In this document: in pieces, positions 11,289 to 23,171 of the stretch
How the letters are laid out: each line of letters starts with the position of its first letter
Numbering within the stretch: the first letter of the stretch is position 1
Origin: Zelopaecilomyces penicillatus
Taxonomy: Eukaryota; Ascomycota; Sordariomycetes; Hypocreales; Pseudodiploosporaceae
Assembly (NCBI GenBank): GCA_005765155.1
Contig: VCCP01000003.1
Span: 4,836,001 to 4,900,000, forward strand
Length of the DNA stretch: 64,000 nucleotides
Reading direction: 5' to 3'
The notes under the pieces: model-generated
Seen by the model: only the letters and a program-made list of their open reading frames with translations
Databases searched by the model: none
What the model was told of the DNA's origin: nothing
Program-made: the position numbers and the translations under genes

Positions 11289-13647
11289 ATGCCCGCCAAA
11301 TCTGGCGATAATAGGCCAGGGGAGGAAGCGGGGCCGACAAGCCACCCGAGCACGGGGATGGGACCGGTTTCCTTCCGGAGCGAACGCAGCTCAACCATTG
11401 CGGGCGATGAAATAGATGATGAGAGATTTGAGGAGTTATCCAAGTCGCTGCCAACAGCAGTGCCCATGCTGGAGCCGGAGCCTGCTGAAAATGCCATGTT
11501 GCGACCTGAGTCTGCTAGGAGTCGGCATGTCTCTCGTGATGACCCTGGCGGTGAGCGCAATATCGCCTCTGTAGCCCCCAAGCAGAATGGGAACGGAGGT
11601 GGTGATAGAGACGATGGGCCAAACGAAAACTCACCACTGCTCGGCCAGTCCAATGGAGCTCCGGCGGAGACAGAGGCAGACGGAGAGGCGCCGCTCTTTC
11701 TGAATGGAACCTCACCGAGCCGGTTCTGGCTCATCTTCGTACAGATTCTGGCTGCGCAGTTCATCAGCTGCTTTGATGGCACCATCATGGCCTCTTCGCA
11801 TCCCGTAATCACTTCCTACTTTCACGCAGCCAACTCAGCTTCGTGGTTATCCACGGCCTTCCTGCTCACATCGACCGCCACCCAACCTCTACTGGGTCGC
11901 CTGTCCGACGCCGTGGGCCGGAAGCCTCTTTTCATCATCTGTCTTATCATCTTGACCCTGGCTACAGCTTGGTGCACGTTTGCGCAAAGTATCGAGAGCT
12001 TTATCGCCGCCAGGGCCGTTTGTGGCGTGGGTGCTGGCGGAGCCATGACCTTGGGAAGTATCATCATCAGCGATCTTGTGCCTATCGAGTGAGTTTAAAC
12101 CTCCATTATATAAATCCCCTGACAATGAGTGAGTGAATAAAGAAGAAACATTGAAAACTAACGGGGTCTCTGCGCTCGCGAAACTTAGACGACGAGGATC
12201 ATATCAGTCATATGTCAACGTCAACGTCGGTATTGGGTCTGCCTTTGGTGCCGCACTGGGCGGCGCCATTGCCGAGGCCTTGGGTTGGCGATGGGAGTTT
12301 GGTGTGCAGCTTCCGGCTCTGGTCCTCTGCATCATCATCGCCATTTTTGCCATCCCTTCAGACATTGGCTGCTACGGCCCCAAGAAGAGTGTCGGTGACA
12401 TTATACGAGAATTCGATTTCAAGGGCTCGTTGTTGCTCACTGTTGCCACTACTTTCTTTATCCTTGGACTGGTACGTCTAACCAAAAAAAAAAAAAAATT
12501 ATGCAACCCAAGACCCGCAGGGTCCTTATAATATGTGACTTGTGAGAATATGAAATAACTAACAATGTGTTTCTCATGACAGAATCTGGGCGGCAATGTT
12601 CTTCCATGTAAGAAATCCTCCCTCTTTCCTCACTTCACCTTCGAGAGATGACCCGAAACCCATCTCTCACAATCTTTGCTGCCCTATTGCTTTCATTACT
12701 GACACTTGCAAACAGGGTCTCACCCCTTTGTTATCGCATCACTTTGCATTTCTGGCGTCTTTTTCCCAACGTTTGTCTGGGTCGAGTCACGCGCTGCCTT
12801 GCCCATCATGCCGCTTCGCTTGATCAACAATTCGCCTCGCGCCAACCTCATCTATTCCAACTTCATTGCAGCCATGCTTACCAACTCTATTCTTTTTAAT
12901 ATGTAAGTTTCAGGTACCTCTCTTCTCTCTGGAGATGTTTGAAATGATTTGAGCCCCCGTGTCTTAATTGTTTTTAACAATGAGTGCTTACTTGGGAAAT
13001 CTAGCCCGCTGTATTTCCAGGCCGTTCTCCTATCCAGTGCGACATCCTCTGGTCTTCGCTTGATTTTACCATCTATTGTTTCTTCCATTGCTGGTGGACT
13101 GACGGGCTTTGCCATTACGTGGACTCGCCGCCTCAAATGGCCTGTTGTGACCGGTGCTCTTTGCTACCTCGCTGGCTGCATCTCGCTCTGTCTACTTCGT
13201 CGCAATATGAGCGGTGTCGTCTACCTCCTCGTTCTTGTGCCCTCATCCCTTGGACAGGGCTTCCAGTTTCCGGGCACATTCATGGCCATGCTCGCCTCCT
13301 CAGAGCAGAAGGAGCAGGCGGTTGTCACGAGCACTCTTATTCTCTGGCGCATGATTGGCATGGTGCTGGGCGTCGCTGTGAGCAGTCTCGTTGTCCAGAA
13401 TTCTCTAGTCTACTATCTCCGCGCATATGTTGAGGGGGATATGCGGGACGATATCATCACGCGTGTCAGGTCATCTGTTGGGGCTATTGCAGAGCTTGAG
13501 CAGCCTTATAGGGAACAGGTTGTGCAGAGTTACGAGGCTGCACTGAGGCTGACCTTTATCATGAGTACCGTGCTGGCTGCTATATCTGTGCTCATCATCT
13601 GGCCCGTCAAACTCCCACGCTTGGCCGCACACAAGCGCAAGTCGTGA
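11289..13647 (+). CDS. MFS drug:H+ antiporter-2 family transporter, Fnx1/VBA-like (vacuolar basic amino acids)
   Basis: Five exons: 11289-12088, 12189-12471, 12583-12607, 12716-12902, 13005-13647; 645 residues. Exon 3 is a 25-nt micro-exon (NLGGNVLP). A hydrophilic, acidic tail of about 130 residues (ENSPLLGQ, a dileucine-type signal often seen in vacuolar proteins) precedes the membrane core, which begins FWLIFVQILAAQFISCFDGT. Motif A is GRLSDAVGRKP. The domain order fits 14-helix DHA2 carriers and resembles S. pombe Fnx1 and yeast Vba proteins, which take basic amino acids into the vacuole by proton exchange; drug export is an alternative. All introns are 100-111 bp with normal GT-AG ends and the frames sum to whole codons. 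It is followed by the convergent Cef1 gene, 278 bp away. Confidence 0.85.
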
Positions 13648-13925
13648 GATAGAACATGACAGGTTCATTTTCTTTTCCATCATCCATTTCTTTATAAGGA
13701 ACTGTGTACATGTTTTTCTTTTCTTCTCCGAAGCCTCAAAACGCCAGGCAACGCACCGATTGATCTGTCTGTATCTTAGAGCAGTAGAGTACATGATGAT
13801 GATATAAAAAGCTGTCCGACTTCTCTCATTAAAGAACCTCCCCCCCTATGTGCCTCGCCCCTCTTTATTGATGCCCTGGCTAAAAAGAGAAAAATAAAAA
13901 AGCTCGTTTGGCCTATGTGGTCCAT

Positions 13926-16340
13926 TTAGTGATACCCGTTTACGCCACCAGCTCGTAAAGCATCCAGCTCTTCCCTAGCCTTGCGATACTCTTCTTGTGC
14001 CTCTCTCTCCCTGCGGCTGCCGAAACCAACCTCTTCTCTCAGGGACTCTAGTCGCCTGTTGATGGCAACATCTTCTGATATGGCTAGCGTCTGGAAGCCG
14101 CTGAGCGCTACTCTTGCCTTGTCTAGCGCGTCGGCAGCATCGACGATTTTGTCCTTTAGCATCTTCTGTCGCTTCTGGTATCCTCCTAGATGTAATGCGA
14201 GTTTCTTCTCAAGCTTGGCACCTTCCTCAGCTGAGGCTATGATGGAGTCTTGCACAACCTGTTGATAATTCCGTTAGTCTACATATCCTCCAAAGTGTTG
14301 GAAAGATGGACTGGATTAAAAACATACATCAAACGCAGCCCGCATGGCCACCTCCTGTTCTTGTTCATCATCGTTGTAGCAGCCCAAGCCGAGCAACATA
14401 GAATCACCGCCTGCTCGATGCTCAAATGCGGATTGGATGTCCTCGAATTTGGGTAGTGCTTTGGTTTCTGAGAGTATTAGGAGGCGAGCGTCCGCCAATG
14501 AGTTGTCGTCGATGCGCCAAAGTGATTGCGGCTTTCCTTTGAGTGTCGAACCAGGCAGGGGGTACTTTGCCGCATCGTTGGCCATGAGCAGCGCAGCCTC
14601 TTTGGCAATCAGCGATGCCGCCGGGTCGGCTACAGCAGCTGCTGCTCGCAGCAGTTCAGTCAGGTCGACAGTCAGCGGCCGTGGAAGATTCCTTTGCATA
14701 ACTTGAGTCTGTCGTCGTCGCTCCAGCTCTTCCTCCGCCGCCCGTCTCTCCCGTTCTCTGCGGTCTCGTTCGGCAGCGTCCTCTTCTTGCATGTCCGTAG
14801 TCATAGCAAGCTCTATTTGATCTTCTGGAACTTCAAATTCCCAGTCCGTGTCTTTTGGTCGCGGAAGTGAGGCAAGCCCGGACTGTAATTTATTCCGCAA
14901 TGCTATTTCTCGCATCCTTACATCCCGAGGCGTCGCAGATGCCATGGACATTCCATCATCCTGATTCAATGCAAAGCCATCTCGTGGTGTTCGCATAGGA
15001 GTCTGTCCTGGGCGACCAGGGGTTGCCTCACCATTAACACCTGCTCTCAAGGGTGTTGCCATTGGGTTTGGCGTCGCTATGGTCTGTTTCCGTGGCGCAA
15101 TGCCTTCAAATCCCGTTGAGCCTGAGCCCTCATGGAGAGGTGTGTTTTCTCCACCGAGCAATGCAGATTGGGTATCGTTCAGAGCCCGAATATTTCGAAT
15201 CTCATTAGCGATGAGATCTTCAGCTGCAGGAGCCTTGGGTGTTCGGATTGGCGCGCTGGAGTTGAGTGTGGAATAGGATGTAACAAGACCGCGTGTTGCA
15301 TCATTGTCGCTCTCTCTAGCCATCATGTTAGCCGCCTCACCCATCTTGCCCATCTTAACAATCTCCTCCAATTCGCCCTCGCCGATCTGTGGTGAAGGCA
15401 AATTCAATGGGCGACGCTTGCTGCTTTGCTCAGCTTCGCGAATCTTTTGCATTTGGCCAGCCTTGATGGCTGCCTTTTGTGATTCAGACGGTCCATCTTT
15501 TTCGTTCTTCCTTCTCTTTCGTTCGTTGTCATCATCGCCATCACCCTTGCGCTTATTGGCGGCCAGTTGTAACTTTCGAGGATCAAACGCTTCTCGCTGT
15601 AGGTCATTCCGCACTTTTTCTTCAGAAGTATCGTAGAATCCGGGCGTAGCCTTCTTTTCAAATGGAACATCGGCATTGTAATCCATCTCCCCCTTTTTGC
15701 GTGTGGTAATCTTGATGTTGATGCCAGCGGCTTTGAGCTCTCGCCGCTTTTGCAGAGATGCCAACCGACGTGACTCTTCTTGCTGACGTTCGCGGGCTTT
15801 TCTCTTGGCCTTCTTTCCTTGTGTATTGGCCAAACGAGCACGAGCCTCGCTCAGCATTTCCTTTTCGTCTTCATCGAGATCAATCGTATCCGGGCGAGCG
15901 GGTTTCGTTTCAGGATCTGGATCCAGTTCTCCGGGTCGCAGTCTCCTCACATCGTCAGCACTCGGTGCTTGTGTCTCGCCGCCATCGGGACCAGTGAGCC
16001 CAAGGCTAGATGACTCGCGAGCCTCTGCCTCATCGAGCAGCTTTTGATATCGTTCGAGGCATTGGTTCGCTGTTCGTCCGACAATTGGTGCGATAGTGCG
16101 CCACTGTGTGGGCATAATCTTGGCAAGATGCAGAAGCTTCTCATCCTCCTCTTTGCTCCACTCGATCTTCTTGATACTGGGGTCTAACCACTCGTTCCAT
16201 CTGGCCTTGCACTGCTTTGGTGTCTTGCGCGCCAGCAGCGAGGACACACGTGCCCATTGATTGAGGCCATACTTGGACACAGATGCCTTGAGGATTTCAT
16301 CCTCAATGTTGGTCCAGACTCCTCCTTTGACAACGGGCAT
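13926..16340 (-). CDS. CEF1: Pre-mRNA splicing factor Cef1/Cdc5 (NTC/Prp19 complex)
   Basis: Exon 1 is 16340-14328, intron 69 bp, exon 2 14258-13926; 781 residues, usual for ascomycete Cdc5 homologues. Two Myb/SANT repeats open the protein: residues about 7-53 (GGVWTNIEDEILKASVSKYG) and about 58-101 (IEWSKEEDEKLLHLAK, GRTANQCLERYQKLL). A charged region with nuclear-localisation-like clusters (KKAKRKARERQQEE), the conserved Thr-Pro-rich middle (TPNPMATPLRAG, TPMRTPRDGF) and a coiled-coil C-terminus follow. The protein is a core subunit of the Prp19-associated complex that stabilises U5/U6 in the active spliceosome; it acts in the nucleus. It begins MPVVKGGVW, as expected for the family. Its 5' end faces the SLC46-like transporter across 1.6 kb. 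Confidence 0.95.
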
Positions 16341-17944
16341 CGTGGCGGTGGCGATGGGGTGAGAAACGTGAATGCGCGCGTCGCCAGATGATCTAGCTGG
16401 AAAATAATGTAAGGCCCAAGGCTATGCAACCGCGATATGGTTTGCTGACTCATCGGTGTCCTTCACGCTGGTTGGTTGCGGCGGTAATTGAGCTTCCTAG
16501 TTCACCGAGCCTGACCGAGGCCTCACCTTGGACGAATGAGGAAGTGTGCATTAGGTTTTGAGAAGGCAGGCACAAGGCATAGGGTTCTATTGGTGTAGGA
16601 CATGATGGCTATTTATTTCTTCTCATTCTACGGAGTAGATTCGCCAGTATTTTTGTGTTTCATATCTCACATTGCAGATGGATACCAGCTCGGTGTTGGT
16701 TTTCCATCAAGTCATCAAGGAAGCACATTTTCACAAAATTGGAAGCCAAGAGCCAGTCTATCCGGTCCAGGTAGCGACTACCGACGGAGAAATATAATTC
16801 GGCGAGAAATGGGGGATTGAAGGAAGGGTTTGATGTCGAAAATCCACGACCGGCTGCCGAACAGCTTTGCAAGAAGAAGATGAGTTGATGTAACGGTTAC
16901 GTGGACAGATGCACCCAATTTTCTTCAATGGCACACTTGCATCAGTACGCCGTAACGCTTTGAAGCACAAAGACAACGAGGATCACACGGCCACCACCTA
17001 CCGCTGTGCATTACGAATGCGTGATGAAATGGTCTAGTTCCAGGACGGCTCGCTGGCCCCGCACCTCTAGTCTTTGGCCAGGAGTTTGGATGGAGTACCT
17101 GGTCCAGCCGTCTGTACTTGGTAGCCAAGGTCTAGAATCAACTGCACTGTTGTCTAGCTGTCGGTCTCCTGCTAAACACTGAATCAAGATGCTCGTGGAA
17201 CAAAGACCAGTCAGCAGGAGGAGTGCGTCATTGATTTGTTGGCAGATGGAGTTTTGCTAATAGTTCACTGTGACGCCGACCATTCTGCAACGCGACACTT
17301 ACGAATGACTGGACCAAATAGCCGGGATCAAGCAATCGGGAATGGTTATCGGTCGAAGCTAGCGTCATATGCTATTCATTAGCAAGTTCTCTACTACGTA
17401 CGTCTTTTTAAATTAATTACCTTGTCGACACTCTATTGATCCAATCCATCAAGACTGCTGACAAACCGGATTCCATCAGTCGGTCCAACAGTCAAGCTTG
17501 TTGCGGAATTTGCGGAGTTGACTGTCGCGTGGCCCGTTGGCTCCACATGTACTGATAATCTTGCTTGGTCGACTGCCTAGATGGGAAGTCGGGTCTGCCA
17601 GCTGCATGCCTCCCTATCTTGTCTCATCCAAACAATGCATCCTGTCTCACTGAACGCATGGTGAACAGCCCCCGACAACAGCGTCATCTTCTCACGTACT
17701 GCCTTCAATCGCTATTGATCTGTTGCTTCTTTATAATCGCCCGGGTTCTGTTTACTTTTATTTCTCACACGCTACCTACAGCTATTTAATTCGGCCAAAC
17801 ACCTAAATGAGATTGATGAGGAGTTAAAGGCAACGTCATTGCGCAGTCGCAAACAACATCGCGGCGGCTTGAGATCAAGTGTTACAACAAACAACGCGAC
17901 TATCGCGCATCCAGTCTGAGTTAGCAACCTGAATAACATAACCC
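16341..17944. other. Divergent promoter interval (CEF1 / MFS transporter)
   Basis: This 1.6-kb stretch separates the diverging CEF1 and transporter genes. Short frames at 16602-16820 and 16925-17128 have no domain or splice support. No repeat or RNA gene recognised. Confidence 0.45.
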
Positions 17945-19894
17945 ATGACAGCCTCAAAGGATGATGCGGCGGGCGACCGCCCACCAAAAAGCCCATTAGA
18001 GGGCGAAGGAGAGCGCCCCGAATTTGAGGCGTCAGAAACCACTCATCTTTTGGGCTCTCGCTCACGGCAGACCGATGACCCGCCTTCTGTCGTCACGGCC
18101 AAAGACAATATTGATGATTTTGAGGGCTTGCCGTGGTGGCGCCGACCTTCTGTGGGCACATCCCGCTCTAAAGTTTAAATCATCTACAGCGCATGAATCT
18201 AACGTTGCTGCAGGTTTATTGGCTGCTTGGGCCCTATGCCGTCTTCACTCTTGCTTTTGGAGGCATCATTGTCCCCAAACTGAACCTGTGAGTTATCCTC
18301 AGGATCTGGACTGTTTATGGTCATCCGCAGACCCGCTAACCATGACCCTGAATGGCGTTACAGCATCCTTGATCTTGTGTGCAAGAAGTATTTCGCAGAT
18401 CAGATGCTAAAAGACCCTAACACTCTCTTTGATCCTGTCATTTTGGGAAGCGACAACCCCCAATGCAAGATCCCCGAGGTTCAGCGCAATGTTGCCAGTT
18501 TCATGCTTGCCATGACACTCGTCGTCGGCTTACTGAGCGCTGTTGTCGCACCTAAGCTGGGCCATTTGTCTGATCGGCATGGCAGACGGCGCTTGATGGC
18601 TATCGCATCATGCGGTGGTCTGGTCGCAGAGTGTATCACTATTCTGGCTGCGAAATTCCCCCAGACTGTTGACTACCGTTGGTTGATCGTGGGCTCCGTC
18701 TTCGACGGCATAACAGGATCGTTCACGGCCGGTAGCATTCTGAGTCAGTCATATACAAGCGATTGCACCCATCCTTCAAAGCGTGCTGTGTCCATGGGAT
18801 ACCTCCATGCCTGCCTTTTTGGCGGCTTAGCGTTTGGGCCTTTAATTTCTGGATACTTTGTCAAATGGACTGGAAGCCTTGTTTCGATTTTCTACGTTGC
18901 CCTTGGATGCCACCTTTTCTTCATTGTGTTTGTTGCTCTTATCATTCCGGAATCTCTATCAAAACGCAAACAGCAACTGGCTCAAGTTAAATGGGAAAGG
19001 GAGAAGGAACAAAGGGCAGATTCAGGGACCTGGTTCTCTACTCTCCAAAACTCTAATCCACTGGCGTCTTTGAAGATCTTGTGGCCCACTGGAAAAGGAA
19101 CTTCTTCAAGATTGCGTTTCAACTTGATTGCTCTGGCGATAGCCGATACTATTATTCTCGGAACTGCCATGGCTGTTGGTCCCGTACTTATCTTGTACAG
19201 CGGGTACATGTTTAATTGGGGAAATTTTGAAACATCCCGATTTGTTTCAGCACTCTCCATGACACGAGTATTTGTTCTTCTGGTGATTTTCCCCATTATC
19301 AACTACTTTGGGAGAACACGCCCCGCGGCTCAGCAACTTCGGGATTCTGGTGTGCCGAGGAAGTACGTTGGGGCAGATAACTTGGATATCTGGATACTTC
19401 GAGTTGCCATGTTTTCGGATGTTCTCGGGTCCGTGGGATATATCCTGTCTCGCTCCGAGACCCTATTCGTAGGGAGCGGCATGTTGACTGCCCTTGGTGG
19501 TCTTGGGAGTGCTACAGTCCAGGCCGTTGTTACCAAGCACATCCCTCCGGAGCGGGTTGGCCAAGTAGTCGGAGCAATCGGAATGCTGCATGCACTAACT
19601 CGAGTTGTTGGGCCAGTTTTGTTCAATAGCTTGTATGCGATGACAGTGGGGACGTTTCCGCAAGCCTTCCTCGTACTACTTTCTGCTCTCTACGGCGTTG
19701 GCCTCGTCTGTACATTTTTTATCAAGCCCAATGGTAAGCACATTGCAGGAGTCCTTTAAGAAAGTGCCCTCAACTGACGAATAACTGTAGTTCACTGGGA
19801 GGAGGATGCCGTCGAAGAGGACGAACAGTCAAGCCTTGTCACCCAGGACACAAGGATATTAGCGGTCGGCGAAAGCCAGTCTGATCTTAGATAG
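17945..19894 (+). CDS. MFS transporter, SLC46/TetA-like, 12 helices
   Basis: Exons 17945-18151, 18214-18287, 18364-19733 and 19791-19894 give 584 residues. A hydrophilic N-tail (TTHLLGSRSRQ, then LPWWRRPS) leads into helix 1 (VYWLLGPYAVFTLAFGG). A lumenal loop holds DNPQCKIPEVQRNVA, a hallmark of fungal proteins related to the animal SLC46 (folate/heme carrier) group. Motif A between helices 2 and 3 is KLGHLSDRHGRRR. Later helices include FDGITGSFTAGSILSQSYTS and LGGLGSATVQAVVTKHIPPE. The last exon encodes an acidic tail (HWEEDAVEEDEQSS). The substrate cannot be told from sequence; export or vacuolar transport of a small organic molecule is likely. The acceptor at 18363 is chosen because it restores NLILDLVCKKY; a nearer AG at 18332 breaks the frame. 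Confidence 0.85.
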
Positions 19895-20691
19895 CCTTTC
19901 CCCTGTGATGTTACGGGGCTGTTTGTTTTGTATTATTTTCATGTTGATATGTACCGACACTAGAAGCGTATTGCCACGTGCATAATAGCTATGCCGATAG
20001 ATGATCCCTTTGTGGATATGGAAACTTGGTGTAATTCTATGGAGAGCTATGATGTTATTGTTACAAAAATGGTTAGAGTGGAGACTTGCCGCTGTCTTTT
20101 TCTTGATCGCCTTAGAACTGATTTGTCAATGCAGCTATCGAGTGCAGATTGATATCCGACCCCGGGGTAACGAAACCTTCAAGGTTCTGACATTTTCTTG
20201 GAATGCTCGGCTTGTCGCCATTGCGTCTCCAAGAATGAGATTTGTACACGCTCTTGAAACCCCCGTCCATGGGATGCAAAAAAAAACCCTTTCAAGCCAT
20301 AGTCAACTGATAAGAACGTGCATTGGGTGCAAAGGAAAGGAGTATTACTGTTTGAGACGCCAGTCAAATGGAGATTTGTACCTATCAAAACGCCTGTAAC
20401 TCAAATCAGAACCAGATCCATGATTTCGTGAAGCTAGGGGATATTGACGAAATAACTTGTAGGATCTTGAAGGAATGCACGGGTCTATCCTCCTTTTCAT
20501 TCATTCTCTTGGTTGTTCCCGTTTTCATAGTAAGAGTAGCCATGTCAACCTCCTCAGTTGTTGGTTCGTTGAAGCGCCTCTTTAGTTATATGCCTACTCT
20601 GTCTATCTCTATGGATCACTCACCAAGGCTACCAGAAATGTTGTATGTTGAAGTGTTGTTAAAATGTGCTCAATCACAGATTCTTGCCTCT
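19895..20691. other. Convergent intergenic interval
   Basis: These are the 3' flanks of the SLC46-like transporter (plus) and the FHIT-type gene (minus). Open frames at 20001-20399 and 20368-20712 show no domain. A CACGTG hexamer lies near 19976. Nothing else was recognised. Confidence 0.45.
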
Positions 20692-21465
20692 TCAAACCCC
20701 CATCTCTTTTAGCGTAGCCTTGTACATCTCCGCCTCATCGTGCATCTCCTTCTCAGTCCTTGCTTTGCGATTAGCATCCTCGATCCGGGGCATGGAACCC
20801 CCAGGCTGCGGCCTCTCTGACATCACACGATCCCACAGCGCGCCGCCCACATTGCCCTTCTCCGATGCCATGCCGACGTAGATCTCGTCAGGGCTGTCGC
20901 CCAGATCGCCTCGGGTGCGCGGGATGACGTGGACGTGAACATGCGGCACTGACTGGCCGGCCTCGACGCCGTCCTGCACGGCGACGGTGAAGCTCCCGGC
21001 CTCGGGATCCGGCGTCTTGAAGTAAGTTTTGGCCAGCAGCCGCTGTGTTAGCTGTACCGTTGCGAAGAGATCGGCTGTCTCGCTGGTGGAGAGATCCGTC
21101 AGCCGTCGGCGAGGGGCCAGGGGGCAAACGAGGATGTGGCCCGGAATGAGTGGTTTAAGATTCACCACGGCGAATGAGTGCAGTGTAGTGATGAAGACCT
21201 AGGTAAAATAAAGTGAGATCCCGTTTACTTATTCAAACAGCAGCTTGGTCTCCTAGAGCCCAGATAGTCAAGCTTCTTGAAAAGACGGGTGATGGATGAG
21301 AAGTTTGTCACCATCCATGCCATTCTTATCCAGTGAACAGCTGGTTCTTTTCGTTCTCTTTCACCCAAGAAGAAATAAGCATGTTTTCTAAAGACTACGC
21401 ACCTGTTTTGTGACCTCAAATGGTCCAAATTTGATGACTCGTCCATCCGTTTTTGTCGACGTCAT
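20692..21465 (-). CDS. FHIT-type bis(5'-adenosyl)-triphosphatase (HIT family)
   Basis: Minus-strand exon 1 21465-21403 and exon 2 21198-20692, intron 204 bp; 189 residues. Exon 1 encodes MTSTKTDGRVIKFGPFEVTK and joins QVFITTLHSFAVVNLKPLIP. The domain ends in the HIT triad HVHVHVIPR preceded by DGVEAGQSVP, which is the Fhit/Hnt2 pattern; the middle His is the expected nucleotidylated residue. The C-terminal part (REIDE-like linker, then RKARTEKEMHDEAEMYK helix) also fits Fhit. The enzyme hydrolyses Ap3A and Ap4A and is cytosolic. It is the second HIT hydrolase in the window after DcpS. The start is fixed by the only ATG in frame ahead of the exon 1 donor (GTGCGT). Confidence 0.9.
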
Positions 21466-22179
21466 GATTGTCCTCATAAACGAATAACGCGTAACGTGCA
21501 GCGTGACGGCAGATACGGACGCGAGCATGTCCCTGTAGCAAGATTACTCCGAGCTGGTGGATTAAGTGGATGCCCTCTCTAGATCAGATGAAGGGTGTTG
21601 TGAATATTTAGCAATGGGAGGCTAAGGCTATGATAATTTCCCGAAGATAAAAAATTATAAAGCTAGCCAGAGGCCTGTTGCCTAGCCTAATAGATCACTA
21701 TAAGAAAGATGATTTTTTCCCTCTGTGTAATGGTTTAGTATTACTAAAGAAGCTATCTAAGAAAAACAAGGTCTTTTTAGAAGGGAATAAATAGTCTTTT
21801 TGTCCTTTTAAAAGCCTCCTAATAATAATCCTACAAAAATACCTAGATGCCCTTTTTATTAATTGAAGATCTAGAATAATCCAATAATAATGGATTAAAT
21901 CCCCATAGTGATATTCCTTCTGTATCTGGAATTATTAGCTTTTGTAAGAAAGTACCTGTTGTAGTTGTCAGCCTCGCTGTAATCAGGCCCCTAGCAGCCC
22001 TTCGGCGATAACCTGTAGCACTGTGTACTGTACCCCGTTGGTTTACCCATGGATCAAAGAACGGCCCGCAACTTAAGCTTCCATGCCCAATGGACCTTTG
22101 TTGATCTCCTTGACATCATCCTTTCCCTCCGCACCAAGAGAGTGTGACAAGTTCAATCACGAGACGTTGTTTCTTCAAC
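21466..22179. other. Intergenic interval with an AT-rich decayed stretch
   Basis: This separates the diverging FHIT-type and BTB genes. Its middle, about 21600-21955, is markedly AT-rich and stop-dense, unlike the flanks (described separately). The last 140 bp is the BTB gene leader. Confidence 0.5.
21600..21955. repeat. Probable RIP-decayed repeat relic
   Basis: A block of TAG/TAA-rich sequence, with motifs such as TATAAGAAAGATG, AATAATAATCC and TAATAATGGATTAAATC, is inserted between segments of normal GC. All six frames are closed at short intervals. The look is that of the decayed middle of the mariner element at 56.7-57.1 kb. No termini or coding motif remain that would name a family. 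Assignment to a transposon is inference from composition only. Confidence 0.4.
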
Positions 22180-23171
22180 ATGGCCGAAATAATAGACCAC
22201 AAAAACCGTACAGTCGTGAATATTGCTCCGACAGGTGACGTCGTACTAGTCGTTGGGCCAGAAGAGCTACAGTTGCGTGTTCAGTCGCTGATACTTGAAG
22301 GAGCCTCGAAGGTGTTTGCTGCCTTATTGAGTCCAAAGTGGAGGGAGGGCCGCCATGTTACCAATGCCGATGGAATTACAAGATTACTTTTGCCCGAAGA
22401 TGATGCTATGGGGATGAAATGTATCTGTGCAATTATACACCATCGGCATGGATTCCTTGCGGAATCTTTGTCTGTGTCGGACATTCTTGGAATTGCTCTC
22501 GTGGTTGACAAATATGACTTTATTGCCGCCATGGCACTAACAAGCGGGATGCTACTTCTTTCTGACAACAGAAGAGCAGACGAACTCATGGTCCTTATGG
22601 CTGCAGCATTCTTATTCCAGAATGCATCTGCATTCAAATCGATTACGAAGTCATTGATACTCAACTATGGTGATTCCTATCTCGCTATTTCGAATGAAGA
22701 CGTTGAGGCAGCGATCGGCTCTAGTGTAATCTGTGAGAACATTTTACATAAACTACCAGTGAAGTAAATAACTCATTAACTATAGGTTTGCTGGAAGAAC
22801 AAAGAGGTCTTGCACGAGCAAAGGTGTCGCGAATACTCTTGAACGGATGCACTATCAGGGAATGCTGCCATCGGTGCGGATGGTCAAGCAAATACGGATT
22901 TGCCTATTTACAACTAATCAAAGAAAAAGATCTTTTGCCGACTGACATCATCTGCATCTCCAAAGCAATAGAGAAGGTGGAGATGATGCCAGATCCAATT
23001 CCGGAAGAGGCGAGTGCTGACTGCAGATATGCATACAAGCACACCGTGCCTAACTATAGGACTGATCATCGCCGCGAATTTGATCACTTGACAGCGCACA
23101 TTGGGCTTTGTTTACATTGTCTCAAACTGGGCAAGGCAAAATCAGACTACTGTAATAAGGTACATACATGA
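22180..23171 (+). CDS. BTB/POZ-domain protein with C-terminal Cys-rich motif
   Basis: Exons 22180-22732 and 22786-23171, intron 53 bp with GTGAGA donor and CATTAAC branch; 312 residues. The N-terminal BTB fold is visible in TGDVVLVVGPEELQLRVQS, SKVFAALLSPKWREG and LLLPEDDAMGMKCICAIIHH (about residues 14-90). A helical middle follows, and the C-terminus carries LLEEQRGLARAKVSRILLNG, ECCHRCGWSSKYGFAYL and HIGLCLHCLKL, typical of a lineage-expanded ascomycete BTB group. The role is unknown; BTB domains mediate protein-protein contacts, sometimes as cullin-3 adaptors. Read without splicing, the frame seems to stop at 22767 and restart at 22788; the intron placed here joins VIC|LLEEQR in frame, so the gene is intact. 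The start is the first ATG (MAEIIDHKN). Confidence 0.8.

Noticed and set aside
22733..22787. Apparent stop and frameshift splitting the BTB gene
   Set aside because: A 53-bp intron with GTGAGA donor and CATTAAC branch joins both parts in frame, so the gene is intact.
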